This document shows, piece after piece, positions 1-7,258 of a stretch of 64,000 nt of DNA (the first letter of the stretch is position 1; each line of letters begins with the position of its first letter). The notes beneath the pieces are model-generated. The model had not been told where the DNA came from. It did not search any database and saw nothing but the letters and a program-made list of their open reading frames with translations. The DNA comes from Streptomyces sp. JJ66 (lineage in GTDB: Bacteria; Actinomycetota; Actinomycetes; Streptomycetales; Streptomycetaceae). Position numbers and translations under genes: made by a program. The DNA is taken from positions 13,995 through 77,994 of the forward strand of contig NZ_JAEVFI010000010.1 in assembly GCF_019303495.1 (NCBI RefSeq), read 5' to 3'.

Positions 1-950
1 GGCACGTCCGGCCCGCCCAGCGCGGCCACCAAGCCGTCGTACCGCCCCCCGGCCGCGACCGAACCCGGATAACCGGCGGCTTCCACCTCGTAGATCGTCC
101 CGGTGTAGTAGTCCAGCCCCCGGACCATGCGCGGCACGTAGGCGATACGCTCCGGCTCCAGCCCCGCACTGGTGGTCAGCTCAATGAGCCGGTCCACCTC
201 GGCCAGCCCGGCCCGGCCCGCGTCCGTGGCGGACAGCCGCTTCCTGACCCGCTCGACGCTCGCAGCACTGACATCCTCCACGAGCGCGGTGGCCACCTCG
301 TGGGCGAGCCCGCGTTCGGCGGTGAGTTCCCTGGCCACAGCCTGCGCACCGATCTTGTCCAGCTTGTCCAGCGCGGCGAGCACACCTGCCCCGGACGCGT
401 GGGCGATGCCGTGCACCTCCAGCAGGGCGTAGAGCGCCTTACGCGAGTTGACCATGAAGGTGAACTCCCTCACGCCCAGGGATTCCAGCCCTTGCGCGAG
501 CGCCAGCACGATCTCGGCATCGGCCAGCGGGGAGTGCGAGCCCACCGTGTCGATGTCACACTGCGTGAACTCCCGGAAGCGGCCTTCCTGCGGCCGGTCC
601 GCCCGCCACACCGGCCCGATCGCGGAACGCTTGAACGGAGTGGGCAGCTTCGCCCCGTGCGTGCCGATCACCCGGGCCAGCGGAACGGTGTGGTCATAGC
701 GCAGCGCGAGGTCCGCCTGCCCCGACGCCTCGTGCACCCCCCGTTTGAGAATCTTGAAGACGAGCTTCGACGCCTCTTCCCCGTACTTGCCGGTGATGAC
801 GTCCAGATTTTCGAAAGCCGGTGTCTCCAGCGGGTCGAACCCAAAGCTGTCGAAGATCCGGGACAGCGTGTCAAACGCTGCCTTCCGGCGGCGTACCTCA
901 TCGGCCAGGAGGTCCCTGGTCCCCGACGGAGCCTTCGCGGCCTGCCCCAT
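1..950 (-). CDS. hisS: Histidyl-tRNA synthetase, second-type paralogue (partial, C-terminus outside window)
   Basis: This is a class II aminoacyl-tRNA synthetase that charges histidine onto tRNA. About 316 codons are visible before the window edge. The substrate-binding LRYDHTVPLAR block is at residues 83-93, motif 2 (GPVWRADRPQEGRFREFTQ) at 112-130, and the histidine-binding RGLDYYTGTIYE block at 277-288. The N-terminus and the YDHTVP form belong to the eukaryote/archaea-like HisRS branch. From memory, the housekeeping Streptomyces enzyme starts differently (KAPKGTYDL) and lacks YDHTVP, so this is probably a paralogue. The ATG at 948-950 follows GGGGAG at about 10 nt. The gene is 71 nt downstream of the PP-loop gene on the same strand, so co-transcription is likely. 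Whether it is a resistance copy, or serves peptide or metabolite modification, is inference. Confidence 0.93.
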   Translation of the reverse strand, partial: MGQAAKAPSGTRDLLADEVRRRKAAFDTLSRIFDSFGFDPLETPAFENLDVITGKYGEEASKLVFKILKRGVHEASGQADLALRYDHTVPLARVIGTHGAKLPTPFKRSAIGPVWRADRPQEGRFREFTQCDIDTVGSHSPLADAEIVLALAQGLESLGVREFTFMVNSRKALYALLEVHGIAHASGAGVLAALDKLDKIGAQAVARELTAERGLAHEVATALVEDVSAASVERVRKRLSATDAGRAGLAEVDRLIELTTSAGLEPERIAYVPRMVRGLDYYTGTIYEVEAAGYPGSVAAGGRYDGLVAALGGPDV

Positions 951-1021
951 ACTGGTGTTACTCCCCTGGTCTGGCGTGCTACGGCATCTGGGTCAGCCGT
1001 CATCCTACTGCGCCGTCACCC

Positions 1022-2248
1022 TCACAGCTGCCAGTCCGGGAAGTATCCTTTGAGGAGGGTAAGGATTTTGTGCTGTTCTTCGGCGTCACCGTACCCGGTG
1101 TGCAGCAGCGGAGTACCCCCGATGGGAGTCAATTCCTGCCAGCCAGACAACTCGTCCATCAACTTGGCTGTTCCGTTCAAGAGCGAAATCGACATTTGTG
1201 GTACGAGTGCGTCCAGGCAGTGTGCCATGTAGTAGATCGATGACCGGCGCACGGCTGTGGTATCCACTCGCTCAGTGTAGTTGGCTTCGCTGAAGTCCGG
1301 GTGGCAGGAGTCGAGCATGACTTTAGGAACATCCCATACCGGCATGAGCACTTCTGTGTCGCCTGTCATTTTCCTGGGATACTCCAGCGGGCGGCGCCCG
1401 TTCATCAGACAGAACATCAGTTCAGCCATGACGTCTTCGCGATTATATCCCATCAGAAGACTGGACGCTCCGACCTCTTGAGAGATCGCCCGCCCGACTA
1501 AGTTGATCAAAAAAGTCCCGAAGAAATGAGCGAGATCAGTACCGTAGAGCTTCGAAAGGTCTTCCCATAGGAGTTGTGGAGAACTGCTCATACGCAGAGT
1601 CTGCGCTATATCCTCGGGGTGAAGTACGCGGTGCTCAAGGTCGGCTTGCGAACACAAAGTTTGTGCACGGTGGGCCGCTGATTCGGGCCACATGGGCTCC
1701 ATCACCAACGTAAAGCAAGTGACTCGGGATGCGCCCAGTTGGCGGTTTGCAAGGTAACGACTCAGGCCATGCACGAGCGTGTTACTGTCACCACCACCGG
1801 AAATCCCGGCTACCAGAGGTAGTGGGTCACCTGCCCGCACCAGGAATTCGCTGATCTTTCCGAAGATCACCTCCCGCATGGTGGCTGCGTCCATCAGATG
1901 GACCCGATGGCGGGGTTCCTTGGAGTCCTCGGCGTACTGAAAGTCGTATATTTCCGTCACCGGTGTCTCGGCATGCCACACCGGCTCCACCTCGGCAGGC
2001 TGCAATGCGTCGATGTCTGTATTTCGCACGCACTGGAGTACGACCTTCCGCCCTTCAGGAAAATCACCGAGGGATCGTGACATGGGCACGGGGTTCAGCG
2101 AGCCGTCCCCGGGCACCTCATACGCCTGGAACAGCGAAGGAGGGAAGCGATTTGCCAGCAATAGCTCTCCCAGGGTCAGGTCCCGGGCGTCCTTCAATGG
2201 CCGAGCGCCAGCAGAAAATAGCAGCGTGCAATTTTCCCAGCTAGTCAA
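1022..2248 (-). CDS. PP-loop (adenine nucleotide alpha-hydrolase) ATP pyrophosphatase, TtcA/TilS-like
   Basis: The protein has 408 residues. The PP-loop SGGGDS is at residues 150-155. A later block, GYNREDVMAELMFCL, aligns with the GHxxDDxxxT signature of TtcA/TilS/NcsA tRNA-modifying enzymes. Such enzymes adenylate a carbonyl so that sulfur or an amine can replace the oxygen. The CxxC iron-sulfur cysteines of TtcA are not seen, so a simple TtcA orthologue is unlikely. Residues 1-145 form an N-terminal extension that I cannot assign. An in-frame TAA lies just upstream, and no ATG or GTG precedes residue 56. The start is therefore probably the TTG at 2246-2248. Codon use is less GC-rich than in neighbouring genes, which suggests acquisition. 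It lies between a small peptide gene and a HisRS paralogue on the same strand. The substrate is unknown. Confidence 0.85.
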   Translation of the reverse strand: MTSWENCTLLFSAGARPLKDARDLTLGELLLANRFPPSLFQAYEVPGDGSLNPVPMSRSLGDFPEGRKVVLQCVRNTDIDALQPAEVEPVWHAETPVTEIYDFQYAEDSKEPRHRVHLMDAATMREVIFGKISEFLVRAGDPLPLVAGISGGGDSNTLVHGLSRYLANRQLGASRVTCFTLVMEPMWPESAAHRAQTLCSQADLEHRVLHPEDIAQTLRMSSSPQLLWEDLSKLYGTDLAHFFGTFLINLVGRAISQEVGASSLLMGYNREDVMAELMFCLMNGRRPLEYPRKMTGDTEVLMPVWDVPKVMLDSCHPDFSEANYTERVDTTAVRRSSIYYMAHCLDALVPQMSISLLNGTAKLMDELSGWQELTPIGGTPLLHTGYGDAEEQHKILTLLKGYFPDWQL

Positions 2249-2302
2249 AAGGTGACCCCACTTTGACTCTTACGGCGACGTGATGGCTCAGGGAGGGAAA
2301 GG

Positions 2303-2476
2303 CTAGATGTGTGCCGTGAGCGCCGGGACCGACAACATCTCTTCGACGCGTTCTGGTGTGATTCGGTCCAGCCCCCCTTCTGGCAAGGTGCGAACCATGA
2401 TGTGTGCCAATTGCTCTGTAGTGGTCTTATCGCTCGCTTCTTCCAGCGTGCCACCGGGGCGTGAGGGAAGAGACAT
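2303..2476 (-). CDS. 57-residue peptide, first gene of the PP-loop/HisRS unit
   Basis: This short frame opens with ATG at 2474-2476, five bases after GGAGGG (2482-2487), one of the better ribosome binding sites in the area. It encodes a hydrophilic peptide starting MSLPSRPGG and ending VPALTAHI, with an acidic middle and no signal peptide or membrane segment. It ends 54 nt before the PP-loop gene on the same strand. The size and position would suit a substrate or scaffold peptide for the two downstream enzymes, or a small accessory subunit. I do not recognise the family. An alternative overlapping frame begins at the ATG at 2586 behind GGAGGTGAGG, but its codon use is poor. Confidence 0.55.
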   Translation of the reverse strand: MSLPSRPGGTLEEASDKTTTEQLAHIMVRTLPEGGLDRITPERVEEMLSVPALTAHI

Positions 2477-2827
2477 GGCAGCCCTCCATGAGAACGAATG
2501 GACGCATGAGTGTCCAGGCCAGAGGCCAGAGGGGCAACGCTGTTTTCGGCCACATCTACTCGCGGTCCTGCACAGACGGGATACATCCACTCCAGCTCCT
2601 CACCTCCACGTGGGCACGCCGGGCGGGCGTACCACCTCGCTCAAGGCCGTACGCCCTCGCGGACCTCGGCAAGATGACTTCTCTTACGCGACCTGGCCGT
2701 CCGCCTCCGCCTTCGCAGGCCATTGAACAGCGTCAGACCCTCATGACCGTCGCCGCTGTCACTCAGCCGTCCACGTCCTCGCGACCCGCCGAGCTGGCAG
2801 TTGTGATGGGCGGGTGGTCGGCGCGGG
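2477..2827. other. Intergenic stretch upstream of the peptide gene
   Basis: This is lower in GC than its surroundings. A purine-rich GGAGGTGAGGAG run lies near 2590-2615 on the minus strand. No conserved product is recognisable. It probably contains the promoter of the peptide/PP-loop/HisRS unit and the end of the SseB-like transcript. Confidence 0.4.
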
Positions 2828-3337
2828 TCAGCCGTACATGCGGTGCATGGCGAAGTTGACCATCTCCTCGACGGCCTTCGCGTCGAAGACGACCCGGTGG
2901 TCGCCCTCCATGTCGAGCACGAAGCCGTACCCCGTCGGCAGCAGGTCCAGCACCTCGGCCCCGGTGATGACGAAGTAGCGGGACTCCTTGCCCGCGTAGG
3001 CGCGCAGCTCCTTCAGCGAGGTGAACATCGGGATCACCGGCTGCTGTGTGTTGTGCAGCGCCAGGAAGCCCGGCGTCTCGCCGCGCGGGCAGTACACGCG
3101 GGCGTTGTGGAAGATGCCCTGGAAGTCTTCTGGGGAGAGCGCGCCGGTGGCGAATCCGCGCACCGCTTCGGCGAGCGAGGGTGGTGAGGGCTCCGGGTAG
3201 TGCGCCTGGGGCGGTGGCGCCCCGTGCGGTCCGGGCGCCCCGTGCGGAGGAGCACCGTGCGGAGCCTGCCCGTACCCGGGCGGCGGGGCGCCGTACTGCT
3301 GGTGCCCCGCGGACGCGTTCTGCTCGTATCCGTACAC
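2828..3337 (-). CDS. SseB-family protein with Gly/Pro/Gln-rich N-terminus
   Basis: The predicted protein has 169 residues. Residues 1-50 are a low-complexity tail rich in Gly, Pro, His and Gln. The remainder matches the SseB N-terminal-domain family that is common in streptomycetes: an acidic helical start (SLAEAVRGFATG), then VPMFTSLKELRAYAGKE-like and GYGFVLDMEGDHRVVF-like blocks. The molecular role of actinobacterial SseB-like proteins is not established. The start is taken as the GTG at 3335-3337 because no ATG precedes the conserved domain. The ribosome binding site there is weak, so an earlier or later start is possible. It is transcribed away from fadE5. Confidence 0.75.
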   Translation of the reverse strand: MYGYEQNASAGHQQYGAPPPGYGQAPHGAPPHGAPGPHGAPPPQAHYPEPSPPSLAEAVRGFATGALSPEDFQGIFHNARVYCPRGETPGFLALHNTQQPVIPMFTSLKELRAYAGKESRYFVITGAEVLDLLPTGYGFVLDMEGDHRVVFDAKAVEEMVNFAMHRMYG

Positions 3338-3898
3338 GCCCCAAGGGTACTGAGTCCCGCCCGTCCCGTGTGCGGACGCCGGGACCTGCTCTGGGCGGGC
3401 AACCGGAGCACGCTGCCCGGAACCCCGCCCGGGCCGGGAGGCACCCCCGCCACGACCGGCCCGGACCCGACGCACGCGTCGGACGTCACCCGCCCAAAGC
3501 CCGCGCGGACGTATCCCCCGGCGGACGTATCCCGGGGTGGGCGGGGCCGAAGCGCGCCGGGCGGGCGGAGCGGCCCACGCGCGCCGGGGCAAGGGGTAAC
3601 CGGGCGCCGGTCCGGGCCCGGGCTCGGGGCTGAGGTGAACGGGCGCGGGTCGAGGCGGGGCGGCCGGGCGCGGGCGGGACGGGAACCGGGTGTGAGGCCG
3701 GGCGGGACGGGAACCGGGTGTAGGGCATGCTGGGCGGAGGGGACCCGGCTCACGCGCCCGCCCCGGGCGAATTCGTGCCAGTCCGGTCACATCCGGCGGT
3801 CCGGGGTTGCCGTTATTACCCGTCGGTAGCATGATGGGAGCTACTAACTGGTACGCACTGGAGGACCCTGCCTCCCCGTCCCTACGGAGCCTGCGCCC
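3338..3898. other. Divergent intergenic region upstream of fadE5
   Basis: This 560-nt gap separates the SseB-like gene from the acyl-CoA dehydrogenase. A 22-bp direct repeat occurs at 3672-3693 and 3700-3721, with a 28-bp period. Two operator-like palindromes lie at 3817-3828 and 3842-3853. No convincing gene is present despite open frames caused by high GC. Confidence 0.6.
3817..3857 (+). promoter_or_regulatory. Tandem TACY-N4-RGTA palindromes in the fadE5 promoter region
   Basis: TACC-CGTC-GGTA occupies 3817-3828 and TACT-AACT-GGTA occupies 3842-3853, 25 bp apart. The second lies within TACTAACTGGTACGCA (3842-3857). A 15/16 match to this occurs on the minus strand at 34664-34679 upstream of the EtfD-like gene. 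The form is typical of TetR-family operators; the regulator is not in the window. Confidence 0.55.
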
Positions 3899-5725
3899 AT
3901 GGGCCACTACAAGTCGAACCTGCGCGACCTGGAGTTCAACCTCTTCGAGGTGCTCGGCCGCGAGACGGTGTACGGCAACGGGCCGTTCGCCGAGATGGAC
4001 GTGGAGACCGCCAAGAGCGTGCTCTCCGAGATCGCCCGGCTGTCGGAGAACGAGCTGGCCGCCTCCTTCGAGGACGCCGACCGCAATCCGCCGGTCTTCG
4101 ACCCGGAGACCAACACCGCGCCTGTCCCGGCGTCCTTCAAGAAGAGCTACCAGGCGTACATGGACGCCGAGTGGTGGCGGCTGGGCATCCCGGAGGAGAT
4201 CGGCGGCACCACCGCGCCGCGCTCCCTGCTGTGGGCCTTCGCCGAGACCATCCTCGGCGCCAACCCGGCCGTGTGGATGTACTCCTCCGGCCCCGCCTTC
4301 GCCGGTGTCCTGTACGAGGAGGGCACCGAGGAGCAGCACAAGATCGCGCAGCGCATGGTGGACCGCCAGTGGGGCTCCACGATGGTGCTGACCGAGCCGG
4401 ACGCGGGCTCGGACGTCGGCGCGGGCCGCACCAAGGCCACCCAGCAGGCCGACGGCAGCTGGCACATCGAGGGCGTGAAGCGGTTCATCACCTCCGGTGA
4501 GCACGACATGTCCGAGAACATCGTGCACTTCGTGCTGGCCCGCCCCGAGGGCGCTGGCCCCGGCACCAAGGGCCTGTCGCTGTTCATCGTGCCCAAGTAC
4601 GACTTCGACTGGGAGAGCGGCGAGCTCGGCGAGCGCAACGGCGTCTACGCCACCAACGTCGAGCACAAGATGGGCCTGAAGGCGTCCAACACCTGCGAGA
4701 TGACCTTCGGCGACAAGCACCCGGCCAAGGGCTGGCTGCTGGGCGAGAAGCACGACGGCATCCGCCAGATGTTCAAGATCATCGAGTTCGCGCGGATGAT
4801 GGTCGGCACGAAGGCGATCGCCACCGCCTCCACCGGCTACCTCAACGCGCTGGAGTACGCCAAGGAGCGGGTGCAGGGCGCCGACCTCACCCAGTTCACC
4901 GACAAGACCGCCCCGCGCGTTACCATCACCCACCACCCCGACGTGCGCCGCTCGCTGATGACGCAGAAGGCGTACGCCGAGGGCATGCGCGCCCTGGTGC
5001 TCTACACGGCCTCCGTGCAGGACGACATCCTGGTCAAGGAGGCCGCTGGCGAGGACGCGTCGGCCGCGCACCGCCTGAACGACCTGCTCCTGCCGATCGT
5101 CAAGGGCTACGGCTCGGAGAAGTCCTACGAGCAGCTGGCCCAGTCCCTGCAGACGTTCGGCGGCTCCGGGTACCTCCAGGAGTACCCGATCGAGCAGTAC
5201 ATCCGGGACGCCAAGATCGACACCCTCTACGAGGGCACCACGGCGATCCAGGGCCAGGACTTCTTCTTCCGCAAGATCGTCCGCGACCAGGGCCAGGCGC
5301 TGACCACCTTGTCCGAGGAGATCAAGAAGTTCCTCGCCGAGTCGGCTGGCGGCGAGGGCCTGGCGTCCTCCCGCGAGCACCTGGCCAAGGCCGCCGGTGA
5401 CCTGGAGGCGATGGTCGGCACGATGCTGACCGACCTGGCCGCCACCGAGCAGGACGTGAAGTCCCTGTACAAGGTGGGCCTGAACACCACCCGCTTCCTG
5501 CTTGCCTCCGGTGACGTCGTGGTCGGCTACCTGCTGCTGCGCGGCGCCGCCGTGGCGGCGGCGAAGCTGCCGACGGCGGCCGCCAAGGACAAGGCGTTCT
5601 ACGAGGGCAAGATCGCCGCGGCGAAGTTCTTCGCGGCGAACATCCTCCCGGGCGTCGGCGTCCAGCGCGAGATGGCCGAGTCCGTGGACCTGTCCCTGAT
5701 GGAGCTGGACGAGTCGGCGTTCTGA
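3899..5725 (+). CDS. fadE5: Acyl-CoA dehydrogenase, FadE5 type
   Basis: This 608-residue flavoprotein would catalyse the first, FAD-dependent step of fatty-acid beta-oxidation. It follows the mycobacterial FadE5 sequence closely from its first residues (xHYKSNxRD). Landmarks are [10 protein letters not shown] at 62-71, [19 protein letters not shown] at 162-180, the [20 protein letters not shown] block at 337-356, and the catalytic-base block LYEGTTAIQ, with Glu at about 445. Full length and an ATG at 3899 agree with the family. Electrons would pass to ETF and then to a membrane dehydrogenase such as the EtfD-like protein encoded at 32276-34600. The two promoter regions share an operator-like site, which supports joint control. 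A strong hairpin follows the stop. Confidence 0.95.
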   Translation: MGHYKSNLRDLEFNLFEVLGRETVYGNGPFAEMDVETAKSVLSEIARLSENELAASFEDADRNPPVFDPETNTAPVPASFKKSYQAYMDAEWWRLGIPEEIGGTTAPRSLLWAFAETILGANPAVWMYSSGPAFAGVLYEEGTEEQHKIAQRMVDRQWGSTMVLTEPDAGSDVGAGRTKATQQADGSWHIEGVKRFITSGEHDMSENIVHFVLARPEGAGPGTKGLSLFIVPKYDFDWESGELGERNGVYATNVEHKMGLKASNTCEMTFGDKHPAKGWLLGEKHDGIRQMFKIIEFARMMVGTKAIATASTGYLNALEYAKERVQGADLTQFTDKTAPRVTITHHPDVRRSLMTQKAYAEGMRALVLYTASVQDDILVKEAAGEDASAAHRLNDLLLPIVKGYGSEKSYEQLAQSLQTFGGSGYLQEYPIEQYIRDAKIDTLYEGTTAIQGQDFFFRKIVRDQGQALTTLSEEIKKFLAESAGGEGLASSREHLAKAAGDLEAMVGTMLTDLAATEQDVKSLYKVGLNTTRFLLASGDVVVGYLLLRGAAVAAAKLPTAAAKDKAFYEGKIAAAKFFAANILPGVGVQREMAESVDLSLMELDESAF

Positions 5726-5741
5726 GCCGAACCAGCGTGAC

Positions 5742-5778
5742 GAAGGGTCCGCATCCCCGCGAGGGGAGCGGACCCTTC
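5742..5778 (+). terminator. Hairpin terminator after fadE5
   Basis: GAAGGGTCCGC (5742-5752) and GCGGACCCTTC (5768-5778) form a perfect 11-bp stem, 17 nt after the stop codon. Confidence 0.75.
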
Positions 5779-5860
5779 CGCGTGCCCGGGCATGGGGCCG
5801 CGCATGGGGAAGCCTCACCGTCCGTGAGCCGGATGGGGTGGGTGTCCGTATGCTGAGCGC

Positions 5861-7153
5861 ATGTGTGCCCTCCCCGCGTTTGACCGTCGGCATACCGACG
5901 AGCTGCTCACCTTCCTCGCCGCGTCCCCCACGCCGTACCACGCCGTGGCGAACGCCGCCGAGCGGCTGGAGAAGGCCGGGTTCCGGGCGGTGTCGGAGAC
6001 GGAGGAGTGGGACGGCGCGAGCGGCGGCCGGTACGTGCTGCGCGGCGGCGCGATCATCGCCTGGTACGTGCCCGAGGGCGCGACGGCGGCCACCCCGTTC
6101 CGGGTCGTCGGGGCGCACACGGATTCACCGAACCTGCGGATCAAGCCCCGGCCGGACACCGGGGCGCACGGCTGGCGGCAGCTCGCCGTGGAGATCTACG
6201 GCGGCACCCTGCTCAACACCTGGCTCGACCGCGACCTGGGCCTGGCCGGGCGGCTCGCCCTGCGCGACGGCTCCACCCGGCTGGTCAACGCCGACCGTCC
6301 GCTGTTGCGCGTCCCGCAGCTGGCCATCCACCTGGACCGTGGCGTCAACGACGGGCTGAAGCTGGACCGGCAGCGGCACATGACGCCGCTGTGGGGCCTG
6401 GGTGAGGGCCGCGAGGGTGATCTGCTGGGGTTCCTGGCCGAGGAGAGCGGGCTGGAGCAGTCCGACATCGCCGGGTGGGACCTGATGCTGCACGCCGTGG
6501 AGCCGCCCGCCTACCTGGGCCGCGACCGCGAGCTGATCACCGGCCCCCGGCTGGACAACCTGCTGTCCGTGCACGCGGGCACGGCGGCGCTGGTCCGCGC
6601 GGCCGAGGAGGGCGCGGCGCTGCCGCACATCCCGGTGCTGGCGGCGTTCGACCACGAGGAGAACGGCAGCCAGTCCGACACCGGGGCGGACGGGCCGCTC
6701 CTCGGCAACGTGCTGGAACGTTCCGTCTTCGCCCGGGGCGGCGGCTACGAGGACCGGGCGCGCGCCTACGCGGGCACCGTGTGCCTGTCCTCCGACACCG
6801 GGCACGCCGTGCACCCGAACTACGCGGAGCGGCACGATCCCACGCACCACCCGATGCCGAACGGTGGCCCGATCCTCAAGGTGAACGTCAACCAGCGCTA
6901 CGCGACGGACGGCACGGGGCGCGCGGTGTTCACCGCCGCCTGCGAGCGGGCCGGGGTGCCGTGGCAGGCGTTCGTCTCCAACAACGCGGTACCGTGCGGC
7001 ACCACGATCGGCCCCCTCACCGCCGCCCGGCACGGCATCGCGACGGTGGACATCGGCGTCGCCATCCTGTCGATGCACTCGACGCGCGAACTGGCGGGCG
7101 CCGACGACCCGCACTTGCTGGCGGGCGCCTTGTCGGCGTTCCTGACGGCGTGA
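5861..7153 (+). CDS. apeB: M18 family aspartyl aminopeptidase
   Basis: This 430-residue cytosolic zinc aminopeptidase should remove acidic N-terminal residues from peptides. The two-metal site of family M18 is visible: His86 in VGAHTDSPNLRIKP, Asp in GPRLDNLLS, the Glu pair in FDHEENGS, Asp in LSSDTGHA and the last His in LSMHSTRE. Length matches family members. The ATG at 5861 gives the conserved N-terminal SPTPYHAVANA motif at residues 22-32. It is monocistronic between the fadE5 terminator and a convergent sensor phosphatase gene. Confidence 0.93.
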   Translation: MCALPAFDRRHTDELLTFLAASPTPYHAVANAAERLEKAGFRAVSETEEWDGASGGRYVLRGGAIIAWYVPEGATAATPFRVVGAHTDSPNLRIKPRPDTGAHGWRQLAVEIYGGTLLNTWLDRDLGLAGRLALRDGSTRLVNADRPLLRVPQLAIHLDRGVNDGLKLDRQRHMTPLWGLGEGREGDLLGFLAEESGLEQSDIAGWDLMLHAVEPPAYLGRDRELITGPRLDNLLSVHAGTAALVRAAEEGAALPHIPVLAAFDHEENGSQSDTGADGPLLGNVLERSVFARGGGYEDRARAYAGTVCLSSDTGHAVHPNYAERHDPTHHPMPNGGPILKVNVNQRYATDGTGRAVFTAACERAGVPWQAFVSNNAVPCGTTIGPLTAARHGIATVDIGVAILSMHSTRELAGADDPHLLAGALSAFLTA

Positions 7154-7258
7154 CGGCCTGACGGCGTGACAGACACGACGGCATGGCAGACACGACGGCC
7201 TGACGGGCGGCACGGGGCGGCCTGACGGGCGGCGCGTGACGGGGCGGTAGGCGGGGGC

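Noticed and set aside
300..1232. Long plus-strand frame across hisS
   Set aside because: The minus strand reads a clear HisRS with intact motifs. The plus frame is a high-GC shadow.
3338..6118. Very long minus-strand frame over fadE5 and the SseB-like gene
   Set aside because: Only its last 169 codons resemble a real protein. The rest is antisense to FadE5.
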